Origin: an uncultured Eubacteriales bacterium
GTDB taxonomy: Bacteria > Bacillota > Clostridia > Christensenellales > Aristaeellaceae
NCBI GenBank assembly: GCA_902764875.1
Contig: CACWXP010000011.1
Coordinates: forward strand, 1-64,000
Length of the DNA stretch: 64,000 bases
Reading direction: 5' to 3'
Shown here piece by piece: positions 23,398 through 34,024 of the stretch (position 1 is its first letter; the number at the start of each line of letters is the position of its first letter). Below the pieces are notes generated by a model, which had not been told where the DNA came from, ran no database searches, and was given only the letters and a program-made list of their open reading frames with translations. The translations under genes were made by a program, and so were the position numbers.

Positions 23398-24708
23398 TAG
23401 GTTCAGGGTTTCGGCGATCCAGTCCAGGGATCGCCTGGAAACGGCTTCGTATCTTTCCCTTTTATCCCGGATTTTCTTCTGACCGGGAACATGCGGGAGG
23501 GGGTCGATGATACCGAAGGTGCAGTTCATGGGCTGGAAATGGCGGTTTTCAGTTGCCACATAGCGCCCCAAGGCACCCATGGCCGTGAAGGACGGGAGCG
23601 TCAGCACTTCCTCCCCTTTCAGCTCTGCAGTCAGGGTCATGGCCGCGTAGAGGCCGCTGGCCGCGCTTTCCACATAGCCCTCGACGCCGGTCATCTGGCC
23701 GGCGAAGAAGCACTGCGGCCTTGAAATCATTTCAAAACGTTCGTTCAGGAAGCCGGGACTGTTCAGGAAGGTGTTGCGGTGCATCATGCCGTAGCGGGCA
23801 TAGGAGGCGTTTTCCAGGCCGGGGATGAGACCGAAGACACGCTTCTGTTCCGGATACTTAAGGCGGGTCTGGAAACCGACGATATTGTACATGGTTTCGC
23901 TGAAATCGTCGCGCCGGAGCTGGACCACGGCGAAGGGCTCTTTGCCGGTTTTCGGATCCGGGAGGCCCACGGGCTTCATGGGGCCGAAGGCCGGCACCAT
24001 GCGGCCGCGCTTCGCCATGCTTTCGATGGGCATGCATCCCTCGAAGACGTTCTTTTCCTCAAAGCCGTGGATTTCAGCGGTTTCGGCGGCGATCAGCTCG
24101 TCGACAAAGCGGTTGTATTCCTCCTTTGTCATCGGGCAGTTGAGATAATCGTCTCCCCTGCCGTAGCGGCTGAGGCGGTACATTTTGCTTTTGTCCAGGG
24201 ATTCCCGGTACACAATGGGTGCGGCGGCATCATAAAAATTCAGGGTGGAAAGGCCGGGAAGCTGCGCGATGGCGGACACCATTTTTTCGCTGGTGAGCGG
24301 GCCGGTGGCAATAATCACCGGTCCCTCCGGAATCGCATCCGCCTCCTCACGGACGATTTCAACGAGGGGGTGATGTTCCAGGGTTTCGGTGATGCCGGCG
24401 GAGAAGCCCTCCCGGTCCACGGCCAGGGCGTCGCCCGCGGGCACGCGGGTTTGATCTGCCCAGCGCATGACCAGAGAATCAAACCGGCGCATTTCTTCCT
24501 TCAGGAGACCGACGGCATTGGAAAGCCGGTCGCCCCGGAAACTGTTGGAACAGACCAATTCGGCAAAGGCGGCGGTGTGATGCGCGGGAGACGGGACGGC
24601 GGGCCGCATTTCGACAAGGCGGACGCGAATGCCCCGTTTTGCCAGCTGCCAGGCGGCTTCGGAGCCCGCCAGGCCGGCGCCGATCACAGCGGCCTTCAGA
24701 TCATTCAT
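23395..24708 (-). CDS. trmFO: Methylenetetrahydrofolate-tRNA-(uracil-54) methyltransferase TrmFO
   Basis: A 437-residue FAD enzyme that makes m5U54 in the tRNA T-loop using CH2-THF. FAD motif [21 protein letters not shown] at the start, then LVCSNSFRG, the [12 protein letters not shown] motif with the conserved Cys, and the C-terminal [17 protein letters not shown] signature. The start at 24708 overlaps the end of topA by 8 bases (stop 24701), with AGAGGAAG inside topA acting as the SD. The order topA-trmFO-hslV-hslU is conserved in Firmicutes. Confidence 0.96.
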   Translation of the reverse strand: MNDLKAAVIGAGLAGSEAAWQLAKRGIRVRLVEMRPAVPSPAHHTAAFAELVCSNSFRGDRLSNAVGLLKEEMRRFDSLVMRWADQTRVPAGDALAVDREGFSAGITETLEHHPLVEIVREEADAIPEGPVIIATGPLTSEKMVSAIAQLPGLSTLNFYDAAAPIVYRESLDKSKMYRLSRYGRGDDYLNCPMTKEEYNRFVDELIAAETAEIHGFEEKNVFEGCMPIESMAKRGRMVPAFGPMKPVGLPDPKTGKEPFAVVQLRRDDFSETMYNIVGFQTRLKYPEQKRVFGLIPGLENASYARYGMMHRNTFLNSPGFLNERFEMISRPQCFFAGQMTGVEGYVESAASGLYAAMTLTAELKGEEVLTLPSFTAMGALGRYVATENRHFQPMNCTFGIIDPLPHVPGQKKIRDKRERYEAVSRRSLDWIAETLNL

Positions 24709-26824
24709 CAGCGTCTTCCTCTTCGCGGTCAACGGTTTTACGAAAACGGCAGTTCTCGTTGGCACAGAGAAGCACGGTTTCTCCGCGGGCGGTTCTCTTT
24801 TCGACCATATAGCTGCCGCAGGTCGGGCATTTCTCGGTGACTGGCTTGTCCCAGCTGACGAAATCGCAGTCTGGATAACCCTCGCAACCGTAGAACCGGC
24901 GGTTTTTGCGGCTGACCTTTTCGAGGAGGCGCTTGCCGCACTTCGGGCAGGGGGCGTCGATATAGGTCAGGAGCGGCTTGGTGTTGCGGCACTGGGGGAA
25001 GTTCGGGCAGGCCAGGAATTTGCCGAATTTGCCCATCTTGTAGACCATGAGGGCGCCGCACTGATCGCAGGGGACATCGCTGACCTCGTCGTGAATATCG
25101 ATTTTCTCGATTTCTTCCTCGGCGACCTTCAGGGTTTTTTCGAACTCGGGGTAGAATTCACGCAGGATCTGCTTCCAGTCCTCTTTCCCCTCTTCCACGG
25201 CGTCGAGCCGGTTTTCCATGGAGGCGGTGAATTCGGTATCCACAATATCGGCAAAGTAGCTGTTCATCATATCCGTAACCATGATGCCCAACTCAGTCGG
25301 GAAAAGGCGCTTTTTCTCGCGCGCAACATAGCCGCGGGAGATGATCGTCGAGATGGTCGGCGCGTAGGTGGAGGGGCGACCGATGCCGTTTTCCTCCAGG
25401 GTGCGGACCAGACTGGCCTCGGTATAGCGGGACGGGGGCTGGGTGAAATGCTGTTCGCTGTCGATTTTGTCGATGGAGACCTCCTGACCCTCCTTCAGGG
25501 TCGGGAGATTCATTTCGACGGAATCGACATTTTCATCGGAGCTTTCCTCGTAGAGGGTCGTAAAGCCGGCGAAGGATTTATGCTCGCCGTAGAAACGCAG
25601 GGCCACGCGGCTTCCGGTGATGTCGGCCGTTAGGGTCTGATAGACCGCGGCGGACATCTGGCTGGCCACAAAGCGGTTCCAGATCAGCCGATAGAGCATA
25701 TACTGCTCGCGGGAAAGGGAGCTTTTGATGCTGTCCGGCGTACGATCGATCCGGGTCGGGCGGATGGCCTCGTGGGCGTCCTGGGCGTTTTTGCGGCCCT
25801 TGTATTCGTTTTTCTCCTGCGGCAGGAATTCCAGTCCGAACCGTTCCGGAATATAGGCGCGGACGGCGTCCATCGCTTCGTCGCTGATGCGGACGGAGTC
25901 GGTACGAATATAGGTGACCAGACCCTGGATCCCCTCGCCCTCGATTTCCACGCCTTCATAGAGCTGCTGGACGATCTGCATGGTACGGGAGGTAGTGAAG
26001 GAGAGCTTGCGGCCGGCTTCCTGCTGCATGCTGGAGGTGGTGAAAGGCGGGGCGGGCATCCTGCGCCGTTCCTTGCTTTTGACCTCGGAAACGGTGAAGG
26101 TATCGCTTTGGATCAGACTGCAGACTTCATCGGCGCCCTTCTTATCGGAAACGGCGGCCTTTTTGCCGTCCACCGAGGAAAGGCGGGCGCGAAACTGCTG
26201 CTTCTTTTTGTCCTTCCCCGTGCTGCAGTCGGCGGCGATTTCCCAGTATTCCTCTGGAATGAAAGCATTGATTTCGTTTTCACGGTCGACCACCATGCGG
26301 GTGGCGACGCTTTGCACCCGGCCGGCGGACAGCCCTTTTTTCACTTTGGCCCAAAGCAGCGGGCTGATTTTATAACCCACCAGCCGGTCGAGAGCACGGC
26401 GGGCCTGCTGGGCGTCGATGCGGCCCATATCCAGCTTTCGGGGATGTTTGATCGCGTTCTGGACGGCTTTCTTCGTGACCTCGTTGAACTCGATGCGGCA
26501 GGGCTTGTCTTCATCAACACCGAGAACATGGTACAGATGCCAGCTGATGGCCTCTCCCTCGCGGTCAGGGTCTGTTGCGAAGTAAATCTGGGAAGCGTTG
26601 CGGGCTTCCTTGCGGATGCGGCTGAGGATATCACCGCGGCCGCGGATCGTGATATATTTCATTTCAAAGTCTTTATCCGGATCGACGCCGAGCTGACTTT
26701 TCGGGAGGTCGCAAACATGGCCCTGGGAGGCCTCGACCTTATAGCCTTTGCCCAGATAGCGGCCGATGGTTTTTGCCTTGGCCGGAGACTCGACGATAAT
26801 GAGTTTCTGCTTTGTGGATGCCAT
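24701..26824 (-). CDS. topA: DNA topoisomerase I
   Basis: A 707-residue type IA topoisomerase that relaxes negative supercoils. TOPRIM domain [18 protein letters not shown] with [13 protein letters not shown]; catalytic Tyr in [11 protein letters not shown]; and three C-terminal four-Cys zinc motifs (CDQCGAL...CPNFPQC, CPKCGKR...CEGYPDC, CPTCGSY...CANENC). The start at 26824 (MASTKQK) has AAAGGAG 11 bases upstream; ten further N-terminal codons are open but not family-like. It overlaps neither dprA nor its promoter but follows dprA by 26 bases. Confidence 0.97.
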   Translation of the reverse strand: MASTKQKLIIVESPAKAKTIGRYLGKGYKVEASQGHVCDLPKSQLGVDPDKDFEMKYITIRGRGDILSRIRKEARNASQIYFATDPDREGEAISWHLYHVLGVDEDKPCRIEFNEVTKKAVQNAIKHPRKLDMGRIDAQQARRALDRLVGYKISPLLWAKVKKGLSAGRVQSVATRMVVDRENEINAFIPEEYWEIAADCSTGKDKKKQQFRARLSSVDGKKAAVSDKKGADEVCSLIQSDTFTVSEVKSKERRRMPAPPFTTSSMQQEAGRKLSFTTSRTMQIVQQLYEGVEIEGEGIQGLVTYIRTDSVRISDEAMDAVRAYIPERFGLEFLPQEKNEYKGRKNAQDAHEAIRPTRIDRTPDSIKSSLSREQYMLYRLIWNRFVASQMSAAVYQTLTADITGSRVALRFYGEHKSFAGFTTLYEESSDENVDSVEMNLPTLKEGQEVSIDKIDSEQHFTQPPSRYTEASLVRTLEENGIGRPSTYAPTISTIISRGYVAREKKRLFPTELGIMVTDMMNSYFADIVDTEFTASMENRLDAVEEGKEDWKQILREFYPEFEKTLKVAEEEIEKIDIHDEVSDVPCDQCGALMVYKMGKFGKFLACPNFPQCRNTKPLLTYIDAPCPKCGKRLLEKVSRKNRRFYGCEGYPDCDFVSWDKPVTEKCPTCGSYMVEKRTARGETVLLCANENCRFRKTVDREEEDADE

Positions 26825-26850
26825 TTGGTTCAGTACTCCTTTTTGAGGGA

Positions 26851-27969
26851 TCATTTCCGGACGAGCTGATATCTTTTGCCCGGCAGGATTTCGACCGTTT
26901 TTCGGATCTGCATCACCGTGAGGGTGCTCATCAGCGCCGAAGAAGTCAGGCCGGTTGCCGCGATCAGCTCGTCAAATCCCAGATTCCCTTTCTCCAGGGC
27001 CAGGTATACCGCCCTTTCCGAAGGATCATCCGGGACCGTTTTCGGGGAACATTCGATATTTTGCCCTACATAAGATAGATTGTCAAGCCAGTTCATATCC
27101 TCGAGGACGTCTTTTGCTTCCGTGAAGTATCGCGCGCCCTCGCGGAGGAGAAGCCGGTTGGCCTCGGAAAGCGGCGAAACCGGATCGCCGGGATATGCAA
27201 AAACTTCCTTGCCCTGGCGCAGGGCATGCCCCACCGTTGTCATGCTTCCGGAGCGAACCTTTGCCTCCATCAGGATAACGGCATCGGCCAGGCCGCTGAT
27301 GATGCGGTTCCTGTAGGGAAAATGATAGGAGGACGGCCGGACGCCTGGCGCATACTCGCTGATGAGCAGGCCGCCAGCCTTCAGGATGTCATTCATCAGC
27401 CCTTCGTTCTGAGGCGGATACACCTTATCCAGGCCGCCGCCCATGACCGCCACCGTCGGGCTTCCGCCCTTCAGGCAACCCTTATGGGACGCCGCATCGA
27501 TGCCCAGCGCCAGGCCGCTGATGACCGTGACGCCGGCGCGGCTGAGGCCTTCGGCGATTCTTTCCGCGGCTTTCAGACCGTTCCAGGATGCACTGCGGCT
27601 GCCGACCATGGCAGCCGGCTTTTCCGCCTTCAGCACCTGCGGGTTTCCCCGGAAAAAAAGCACTCCGGGCGGATCCGGAAGATCCCGGAGGCAGTGCGGG
27701 AATGCCTCCTCCAGAATCGTGACGGATTGTATGCCGTGGGTTTGGGCAAGATCACGATAACCTCGCAGGGATTCTTCGGAGGCGGTTTCATTCATCCGTT
27801 TGCGGCACGCCGGCGGAACCGCTTTGAAAAGCGGATGCTCCTCCCGTTTTTTCCAGGCCGAAAAGACCGCATCGGCACCGCCGAATTCGTGCAGGAGCGG
27901 AATCAGCAGGTCATAAGGCAGTTCGGCACCGGCCAGCCAGGCGTCAAAAACCGTTTTCTCAGTTGCCAT
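26851..27969 (-). CDS. dprA: DNA-processing protein DprA/Smf
   Basis: A 372-residue protein with an N-terminal SAM-like region, the central Rossmann-like DprA domain (AMVGSRSASWNGLKAAERIAEGL; GGGLDKVYPPQN; YHFPYRNRIISGLADAVILMEA; GSMTTVGHAL) and a C-terminal winged-helix DprA_WH domain (~310-370). It loads RecA on incoming single-stranded DNA during transformation. It follows comM by 6 bases, so the two DNA-uptake-related genes are in one unit together with topA and trmFO. Confidence 0.94.
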   Translation of the reverse strand: MATEKTVFDAWLAGAELPYDLLIPLLHEFGGADAVFSAWKKREEHPLFKAVPPACRKRMNETASEESLRGYRDLAQTHGIQSVTILEEAFPHCLRDLPDPPGVLFFRGNPQVLKAEKPAAMVGSRSASWNGLKAAERIAEGLSRAGVTVISGLALGIDAASHKGCLKGGSPTVAVMGGGLDKVYPPQNEGLMNDILKAGGLLISEYAPGVRPSSYHFPYRNRIISGLADAVILMEAKVRSGSMTTVGHALRQGKEVFAYPGDPVSPLSEANRLLLREGARYFTEAKDVLEDMNWLDNLSYVGQNIECSPKTVPDDPSERAVYLALEKGNLGFDELIAATGLTSSALMSTLTVMQIRKTVEILPGKRYQLVRK

Positions 27970-27975
27970 GGTTCA

Positions 27976-29529
27976 TCATCTCCAGTATTTCTGGTCCAGT
28001 TCACGATACTGCACGGCTTCGGCCACATGGGCGGAGGCAATGATCTCCGCGTGGTCCAGATCGGCCACGGTGCGAGCCGTTTTCAGAATGCGGCTGTAGG
28101 CCCGCATGCTGAGGTGCATGGCCTCGACCGCCGCGCTGAGCAGCGCCTCCGCATCCGGGGACATGGTGCAATATCTTCGGAGGGCATCGTTTGAAAGCTG
28201 GGCGTTGCAGAAGAAGGGCTCTTTCCGGTATCTTTCCTGCTGGATTTTCCGGGCGGCAGCCACGCGCAGCGCCACCTGTGCGGAGGATTCGCAAAGAACG
28301 GAAGCGTTGATCTCCTTCACCGGGACGGCGTCCACCTCGATCTGTAGGTCGATACGGTCCAGAAGCGGGCCGGAGATCCGGTCCAGGTATTTGCGGATCT
28401 CATTGGGCGTGCAGCGGCAGACGCGGGTACTGCTGCCGAAATAGCCGCAGGGACAGGGGTTCATGGCGGCGACGAGCATGAAAGAAGACTGATACTGCGC
28501 CTGGCGGCGGATTCTCGAAATGGAAACAACGCCATCCTCCAGGGGTTGACGTAGCGCCTCGAGGGCGGACCGGCTGAACTCCGGCAGTTCATCGAGAAAG
28601 AGGACTCCGTTATGCGCCAGTGAGACCTCACCGGGCTTCGCGTTGGGACCGCCGCCGATCAGGGAGATCACCGAAGTGCTGTGGTGCGGGGCGGAAAAGG
28701 GACGGATGACCATCAGACCGCTGCCGGGCGCCAACCGTCCGCTGATGGAATGAATCCGCGTGGTTTCGAGGGATTCTTCCAGGGTCATGGGCGGCAGGAT
28801 GCCGGGAAGGCAGCGGGCCAGCATGGTTTTGCCGCTTCCGGGAACGCCGATCATCAGCATGTTGTGACCGCCGGCAGCGGCTACTTCCAGGGCCCGGCGG
28901 GCGGCCTGCTGGCCGCGGATCCGGCTCATATCAGCAGTGATGATTCTTTCCTGGCAGAGATCGCCGTAGGACAGCTGCTGCTGGGGAACGATTTCTTCGG
29001 TTCCCTCGATATGGCGGATGACCTGCGCAAGGGTTGACGCCGGAAGGATGCGCATTCCTTCAATACAGGCCACTTCGCGGGCATTGTCCGCCGGGAGAAT
29101 GACGCTTTTATAGCCGCACTCCCTGGCACTGATGACCATGGGCAGGGCGCCGTTGATGGGGCGCACCTGTCCGTCGAGACTGAGCTCGCCGAAGAGAACA
29201 GTATCCTCTGGATCGTAGTCGGGAGACGGGAGCAGTTCCCGCATACCGGTGAGGACGCCGACGGCGATGGGCAAATCGAAACTGGGACCTTCCTTTTTCA
29301 TATCGGCGGGGGCCAGATTCACCGTGATCCGCCGGGGAAGCATCTGACGGCCGCTGTTGATGACGGCGGCGCTGACACGGTCGCGGCTTTCGCGAACAGA
29401 CGCGTCCGGCAGGCCGATAATCTCCATGCCCGGAATGCCGCCCGTTGCAAACACTTCCACATGGACGGGGAATCCGTTGACGCCCGCGACGCCCATGCTC
29501 AGCGCTTTTGCCATTAAAGCGTAGTCCAT
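27976..29529 (-). CDS. comM: ComM/YifB-family Mg-chelatase-like ATPase
   Basis: A 517-residue AAA+ protein. N-terminal ChlI/Lon-like domain ([31 protein letters not shown]), Walker [34 protein letters not shown], Walker [12 protein letters not shown], and a Cys-rich [15 protein letters not shown] insertion. It is a hexameric branch-migration helicase in transformation, and is also common in non-competent bacteria. AGAGGGAAG precedes the ATG. Immediately downstream of the glycosyltransferase gene on the same strand (28 bases). Confidence 0.93.
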   Translation of the reverse strand: MDYALMAKALSMGVAGVNGFPVHVEVFATGGIPGMEIIGLPDASVRESRDRVSAAVINSGRQMLPRRITVNLAPADMKKEGPSFDLPIAVGVLTGMRELLPSPDYDPEDTVLFGELSLDGQVRPINGALPMVISARECGYKSVILPADNAREVACIEGMRILPASTLAQVIRHIEGTEEIVPQQQLSYGDLCQERIITADMSRIRGQQAARRALEVAAAGGHNMLMIGVPGSGKTMLARCLPGILPPMTLEESLETTRIHSISGRLAPGSGLMVIRPFSAPHHSTSVISLIGGGPNAKPGEVSLAHNGVLFLDELPEFSRSALEALRQPLEDGVVSISRIRRQAQYQSSFMLVAAMNPCPCGYFGSSTRVCRCTPNEIRKYLDRISGPLLDRIDLQIEVDAVPVKEINASVLCESSAQVALRVAAARKIQQERYRKEPFFCNAQLSNDALRRYCTMSPDAEALLSAAVEAMHLSMRAYSRILKTARTVADLDHAEIIASAHVAEAVQYRELDQKYWR

Positions 29530-29557
29530 AGCTTCCCTCTTTTCAGCGATTTCCGCG

Positions 29558-32500
29558 TCAGTACCAGATATGCAGCAGGCTCCTGCCGATGTTCAGCCAC
29601 CAGACGGGCGCGGCCATGCCTGCAGCATAGGGCAGGAAAATGATGAAAGCAACGAAGGCCAGGCCGAGGAAACAGCCGCCGGCAATGCGGGCCGCTTTCG
29701 GCCGGACTTCATCCCCGTCGGTCAGCAGAAGGGAGAGAATGAGAATCAGGAACGGGACGCTGGCGAAATAATGGTAGATATAGGTTCCCCGGGGAACCAA
29801 CACCCAGGGCAGATACTGGGCCAGCAAGCCCACAAAGACAAAGGCGTAGCGCCGGTCGCCGGAAAGGCTGCGCAGATGCCAGCGGGCTTCACTTTCCTCG
29901 CGGAGATAATGCCTGTCGCGGATCCGGAGGAAAACCGCCGCCAGAAGCGCGGGCAGCGCACCCCACCAGAGGACGGGATTGCCAAAGCTGAAGATGCTGT
30001 GGGACAATGCGCTGTCGGCCGGGAGATACTGCTTAGAGGCGTAATACATTGGCTTGCCGATGATGGGCCACTGCCACCAGGGAGAATAGAAAGGATGATC
30101 CATGCCGAGACCCGGGGTGCCGTGGTAGCTGAGCATGCTCTCCTGGGAACGCCAGACGGCGGCCAGGAAGTCGCCGAAATTCGCGATCCGGGTATTATAG
30201 GCCATATAAGGAATATAGCTGAGGAGATAAATGGCCAGGGGGACGACCACAAAGAAGGGCACACACCACAGGCAGAGCACAAGGAAACGGCGAGCCGGGA
30301 GGCCGAGGCGAATCTGGCGGACACAATGGGCAAAGAAGATGACCGCCAGACCCATTCCTGCGTAGATGCCGATCCACTTGCTGGCGATGGACAGGCCCAT
30401 GAAGAGGCCGGAGCATGCCAGCGGTAGCAGAGACGCCTTCAGGCCGGCTTCGCGAAGATCCGTCTGGGCGAAGCGGAGCATGAAGAAGAAGGCAAAGATG
30501 ATAAAGAGAACGGGGAAACTGTCGATGGTGGCGATTTGGGTCTGGGTCAGGTGCATACAGTCCAACGCCATAAGCGCGCAGGCGAAGGCCGCCGGCCAGG
30601 TTTTCTTTGTGAGCTGTTTTGCGAGGAGGTACACGCCCGGGAGCATCAGGATGCCCGCCAGGGCACCGGCGAAACGCCAGCCGAAGGGCGTCATGCCGAA
30701 CAGGGTGATGGTCCAGCTGATGAAGATTTTGCCGAGGGGCGGATGGCTTGTTTCGTAGGGCACGGTGCCGTTCAGGAATTCAAACCCGGTGCGGGCATGG
30801 TAGATTTCGTCGAAATATGTGCTGTTCCACCAGGAGGGCTGGGCTTCCCCTTCCTGTTGCAGGCCGAAGAAACCGGGCAGGTTTTCCAGGGTATCCTGTT
30901 CATCCAGAAGGTTTTCCGGATCGGACCGGAGGGCGGAGCCTTCCGTTTCCCCTGTTCTTTCAATCACCTTCGCGGGGATGATTTCTCCTTTTTCATCCCG
31001 GAAGATCACTTCGCTCAGGGTAAGTCCCACCTGGCAGGAGGTGATGCGGACATAGCGGCCGGAGAAACGCCAGATGTAATCCGTGTCGTTATAGAAGGTG
31101 CGGCCGCCGGTGCCGTCTTCCCAGGACTGGGTGACATATTTCCATTTCCAGCACTGGCCCTGGTCCATCTGGGCCCAGACGGGATCCTCCCAGCCTTCGC
31201 CATCGGTGCTTGTCGCGACTTTGAAGTTTTCACGGCTGACCTGGGCAAAATAGAGCATGGTGAATTCGTCGTAGTCCGTGCCGAGGTCGAAGGTGACCTG
31301 TTCCTCCTCGCCGGAAGAGGTCCAGGCGGTTTGCGGCGCCTTTGTGCTTCCGAGGGTGGTCAGGGTGAGGACGGTGAAAAGCGCGGTGATGCAAAGCAGG
31401 ATCACAGTATCCTTTTTGTTCCAGTAGAGCTTCCGGTCGGGCGCCTTTTTGCTGCCGATTTTCCCGCCGACCTTCCGGATCGGCAGGAAGGAGGGCAGCT
31501 GCTTTACATCGCCGGGAAGTTTGCCCTTCATAAGGGCATAGCCGAGCAGCACCGAAAGCACGGCGCCGAGGACGTTCAGGACGCTGAGAATATCCGCCAG
31601 AGCGGTCGTATCGTTATTCAGATGGCCGAGGGCGGAGCCCAGGCGGATGCTGTTGTCAAGGACGACGCCTTCGTTGATAAAGACCGTTGAGGAGAAAAGG
31701 ATGAGCAGATAGAGAATGCGGCGGTCCCTCTGCAGCACCCAGGCGAACATCAGCAGCACGAAGGCCGGGAAAAGATAGCGTTCGTGCATTTTGACGCCGA
31801 AGACATAAAGCAGGATGAAGAGCAGGGCGCCGAGATACGGCAGGAAGCGGATTTCCCCGTTGCGCACGGCCATGGAGATCACGATCACAAAGGCCCAGGC
31901 CATGGCGCCGATACCGACAAAAGACCAGCTGAACCGGAAAACGGCGCAGGCGACGAACCACAGCACAAAGAGGGCGGCCAGGGCGGACTCGATCCAGGCG
32001 TGTTTTCTGTCCCTGTTTTTCAGATACCAGAGCACCCCGTGCAGCGCGCAGGCGGCGGCGAAGAGGATCGGGGCCAGCAGATGCGCCGGATTGCCGATGG
32101 CGTTCCAGTTACCGCCGAGAAGATAATAGAAATTGGCGGTGTTGACCGTTGCATAGGGATAGGAGGAAAGCGTTTCGATGTAGCGCTGAATGAGCCAGCC
32201 GGGCTGCTGCCGGAGGCCGAAGGGCAGAATGTATACGACCATCAGTGCCGCGCCGACAGCGACGCCGATGAGGATCTTTTTCAGCTGCGACCGGTCGCGG
32301 ATGACGGCGAGGATCATATAAGCCAGGCCCAGGAAACCCAGCATCAGCGTCTGGGGCTTCACCAGGACGGCCGTGACATACAGGGCGATGGCTGCCGGCC
32401 ACTTCCCTTCCACGGCGAATACGGCGACACCCAGGAGCAGCAGGCACAGGACGCTGTCCATCTGGCCCCAGGCTGCGCTGTTGATGATTGTGACCGGATT

Positions 32501-33637
32501 GAAAGCCAGGAGCAGCAGGACGGCCTTTGTATACAGATCCTTACGGTTTTCCTTCTGTTTTGCCCAGGAAAGGAGGATGCCGCAGGCAGCCACATCGCAC
32601 AGGCAGGGGATCAGACGGAAAATGACGCGGGTCCAGGATGTGTCGGCCCCGGTGATATTGGAAAGCCAGGAATTGACGCCAATCACATAGGTGTAGAGCG
32701 GCGGATAGTCGCAGAAGCTCGTTGCCTGGTAGAAGCCGGCGGGGCCGTTCTGCGCCATGGTGGCGCCCCAGCTGAGGAAGCAGTTAACGTCGACACTGTA
32801 TCCTTCGACAAGGAAGGAGATGACCAACCGGATCAGCAGGGCCAGGAGCAGAACCGGTCCGGTTTTAATCCTGTCGCCGTCGGACCGGGCCAGATCGGTT
32901 TTTCCGTCGCGGAAAGTGTAGATGAGGGCGAACGCGATCAGCGCGCTGAGCACGCCAACGGCCGTGAGGGCGGGCCAGGCGGGATCGGCCGCGCGTTCTT
33001 CCTCTTCATAATACTCGTCGGTCCATTCATCCTCTTCATAAACCGGTTCCGGTTCATACCAGAGGTCGGCCAGAACGCCGTCGGGCAGCTCTTCTACTTC
33101 TTCCAGGGAAAGATTGCAGAAGGCAGCGGCGCCTTTGCTTTCACCGCTGTACCCGCCGACACGGGCAAAAACCGTGACTTCATGCTGATCGGGACCGGTT
33201 TCCCCGTAGTATTCTATTTTCTGCCATTGACCATCGGTATCGTATTTCTTTTCGCTGAAGGCGTAGAGACCCTCGACGCTGAGGTTTGCGCCGTGGCCTT
33301 CGCGGACGCCGTCGGCGCGGACGTAGGCGCTGAAGCAATAAAGCGATTCGGGCCTGACGGAAACTGTCTGGGCCAGGCGGGCGTCGTTCTTCGCCGTGTT
33401 CTGAATGAGGATGGCGGAGGTTTCTCCGTCCTTTCCTTCGGTCATGCTGAAAACGGAGTATCCGGGATCGAGCCGGTAGGCATCCACAAACCAGCTTTCG
33501 GGAAGGCCGTCGTTGTTCAGAATATTAAAATCGCCGTTAACCAGGAGATTGTCCCCTTCCGCGCCTGCCGGCGCGGCGAGGAGGAACATCTCGATGACAA
33601 TCAGAATGAAAAGCAGCGGCAGCGCCTTTCTCTTCAT
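29558..33637 (-). CDS. Large tandem GT-C membrane glycosyltransferase (PMT/GT39-like)
   Basis: A 1359-residue membrane protein with two glycosyltransferase-C modules. After a signal-anchor (1-26) comes a CBM4/9-like lumenal domain (~30-195; NLLVNGDFNILNNDGLPESW), a TM (~222-242), then a first multi-TM module (~255-720) with SVDVNCFLSWG as the likely catalytic-Asp loop. A TM and a discoidin-like domain (~775-895) follow, then a second PMT-type module (~920-1359) with YFDEIYHART as the Asp-Glu motif and SHPPLGK. Such enzymes move sugars from lipid-phosphate carriers to proteins or polymers outside the membrane. It lies oddly between yraN and comM in a DNA/RNA metabolism operon. Confidence 0.85.
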   Translation of the reverse strand: MKRKALPLLFILIVIEMFLLAAPAGAEGDNLLVNGDFNILNNDGLPESWFVDAYRLDPGYSVFSMTEGKDGETSAILIQNTAKNDARLAQTVSVRPESLYCFSAYVRADGVREGHGANLSVEGLYAFSEKKYDTDGQWQKIEYYGETGPDQHEVTVFARVGGYSGESKGAAAFCNLSLEEVEELPDGVLADLWYEPEPVYEEDEWTDEYYEEEERAADPAWPALTAVGVLSALIAFALIYTFRDGKTDLARSDGDRIKTGPVLLLALLIRLVISFLVEGYSVDVNCFLSWGATMAQNGPAGFYQATSFCDYPPLYTYVIGVNSWLSNITGADTSWTRVIFRLIPCLCDVAACGILLSWAKQKENRKDLYTKAVLLLLAFNPVTIINSAAWGQMDSVLCLLLLGVAVFAVEGKWPAAIALYVTAVLVKPQTLMLGFLGLAYMILAVIRDRSQLKKILIGVAVGAALMVVYILPFGLRQQPGWLIQRYIETLSSYPYATVNTANFYYLLGGNWNAIGNPAHLLAPILFAAACALHGVLWYLKNRDRKHAWIESALAALFVLWFVACAVFRFSWSFVGIGAMAWAFVIVISMAVRNGEIRFLPYLGALLFILLYVFGVKMHERYLFPAFVLLMFAWVLQRDRRILYLLILFSSTVFINEGVVLDNSIRLGSALGHLNNDTTALADILSVLNVLGAVLSVLLGYALMKGKLPGDVKQLPSFLPIRKVGGKIGSKKAPDRKLYWNKKDTVILLCITALFTVLTLTTLGSTKAPQTAWTSSGEEEQVTFDLGTDYDEFTMLYFAQVSRENFKVATSTDGEGWEDPVWAQMDQGQCWKWKYVTQSWEDGTGGRTFYNDTDYIWRFSGRYVRITSCQVGLTLSEVIFRDEKGEIIPAKVIERTGETEGSALRSDPENLLDEQDTLENLPGFFGLQQEGEAQPSWWNSTYFDEIYHARTGFEFLNGTVPYETSHPPLGKIFISWTITLFGMTPFGWRFAGALAGILMLPGVYLLAKQLTKKTWPAAFACALMALDCMHLTQTQIATIDSFPVLFIIFAFFFMLRFAQTDLREAGLKASLLPLACSGLFMGLSIASKWIGIYAGMGLAVIFFAHCVRQIRLGLPARRFLVLCLWCVPFFVVVPLAIYLLSYIPYMAYNTRIANFGDFLAAVWRSQESMLSYHGTPGLGMDHPFYSPWWQWPIIGKPMYYASKQYLPADSALSHSIFSFGNPVLWWGALPALLAAVFLRIRDRHYLREESEARWHLRSLSGDRRYAFVFVGLLAQYLPWVLVPRGTYIYHYFASVPFLILILSLLLTDGDEVRPKAARIAGGCFLGLAFVAFIIFLPYAAGMAAPVWWLNIGRSLLHIWY

Positions 33638-33658
33638 CTCTTCCTGTCCGTCCTTTCG

Positions 33659-34024
33659 TCAGTGCTGAAAATTCCCGTAGGGCTGGAACGCGTTGGGGAT
33701 GTGGAGGATTTCGGATCCGTGTACCTCCACCAGGTCGAAACGGATCAGCGCGTTCATACAATGGTTCTGCATCATCCAGACGGTGGCCGCCCGGGCGATT
33801 CGCCGCTGCTTTGCGGTTTTCACGGCGGAAAGCCCCCAGCCGGCCTCGCCGGTGAGGCGGGTTTTCACTTCGACAAAAACAACCGTGTCGCCGTCCTTCA
33901 TGATGAGATCGATTTCGCCGGGCTTTGCCCTGTACCTGTGCGCCAGGAGAACCATGCCTTTTTCACACAGATATGCGGCGGCGGTGTCTTCGCCGAAGAG
34001 GCCGGTTTCATAGGTCTGTTTCAT
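33659..34024 (-). CDS. yraN: YraN/UPF0102-family nuclease-like protein
   Basis: A 121-residue UPF0102 protein: KQTYETGLFGEDTAAAYLCEKG, the PGEIDLIMKDGDTVVFVEVKTR nuclease-fold core (D, ExK of the endonuclease-like superfamily) and the AVKTAKQRRI helix. The function is unproven in most species. The start at 34024 overlaps the rnhB stop (ATGA); the longer open frame is out of family. The rnhB-yraN-comM-dprA-topA order is widespread. Confidence 0.93.
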   Translation of the reverse strand: MKQTYETGLFGEDTAAAYLCEKGMVLLAHRYRAKPGEIDLIMKDGDTVVFVEVKTRLTGEAGWGLSAVKTAKQRRIARAATVWMMQNHCMNALIRFDLVEVHGSEILHIPNAFQPYGNFQH

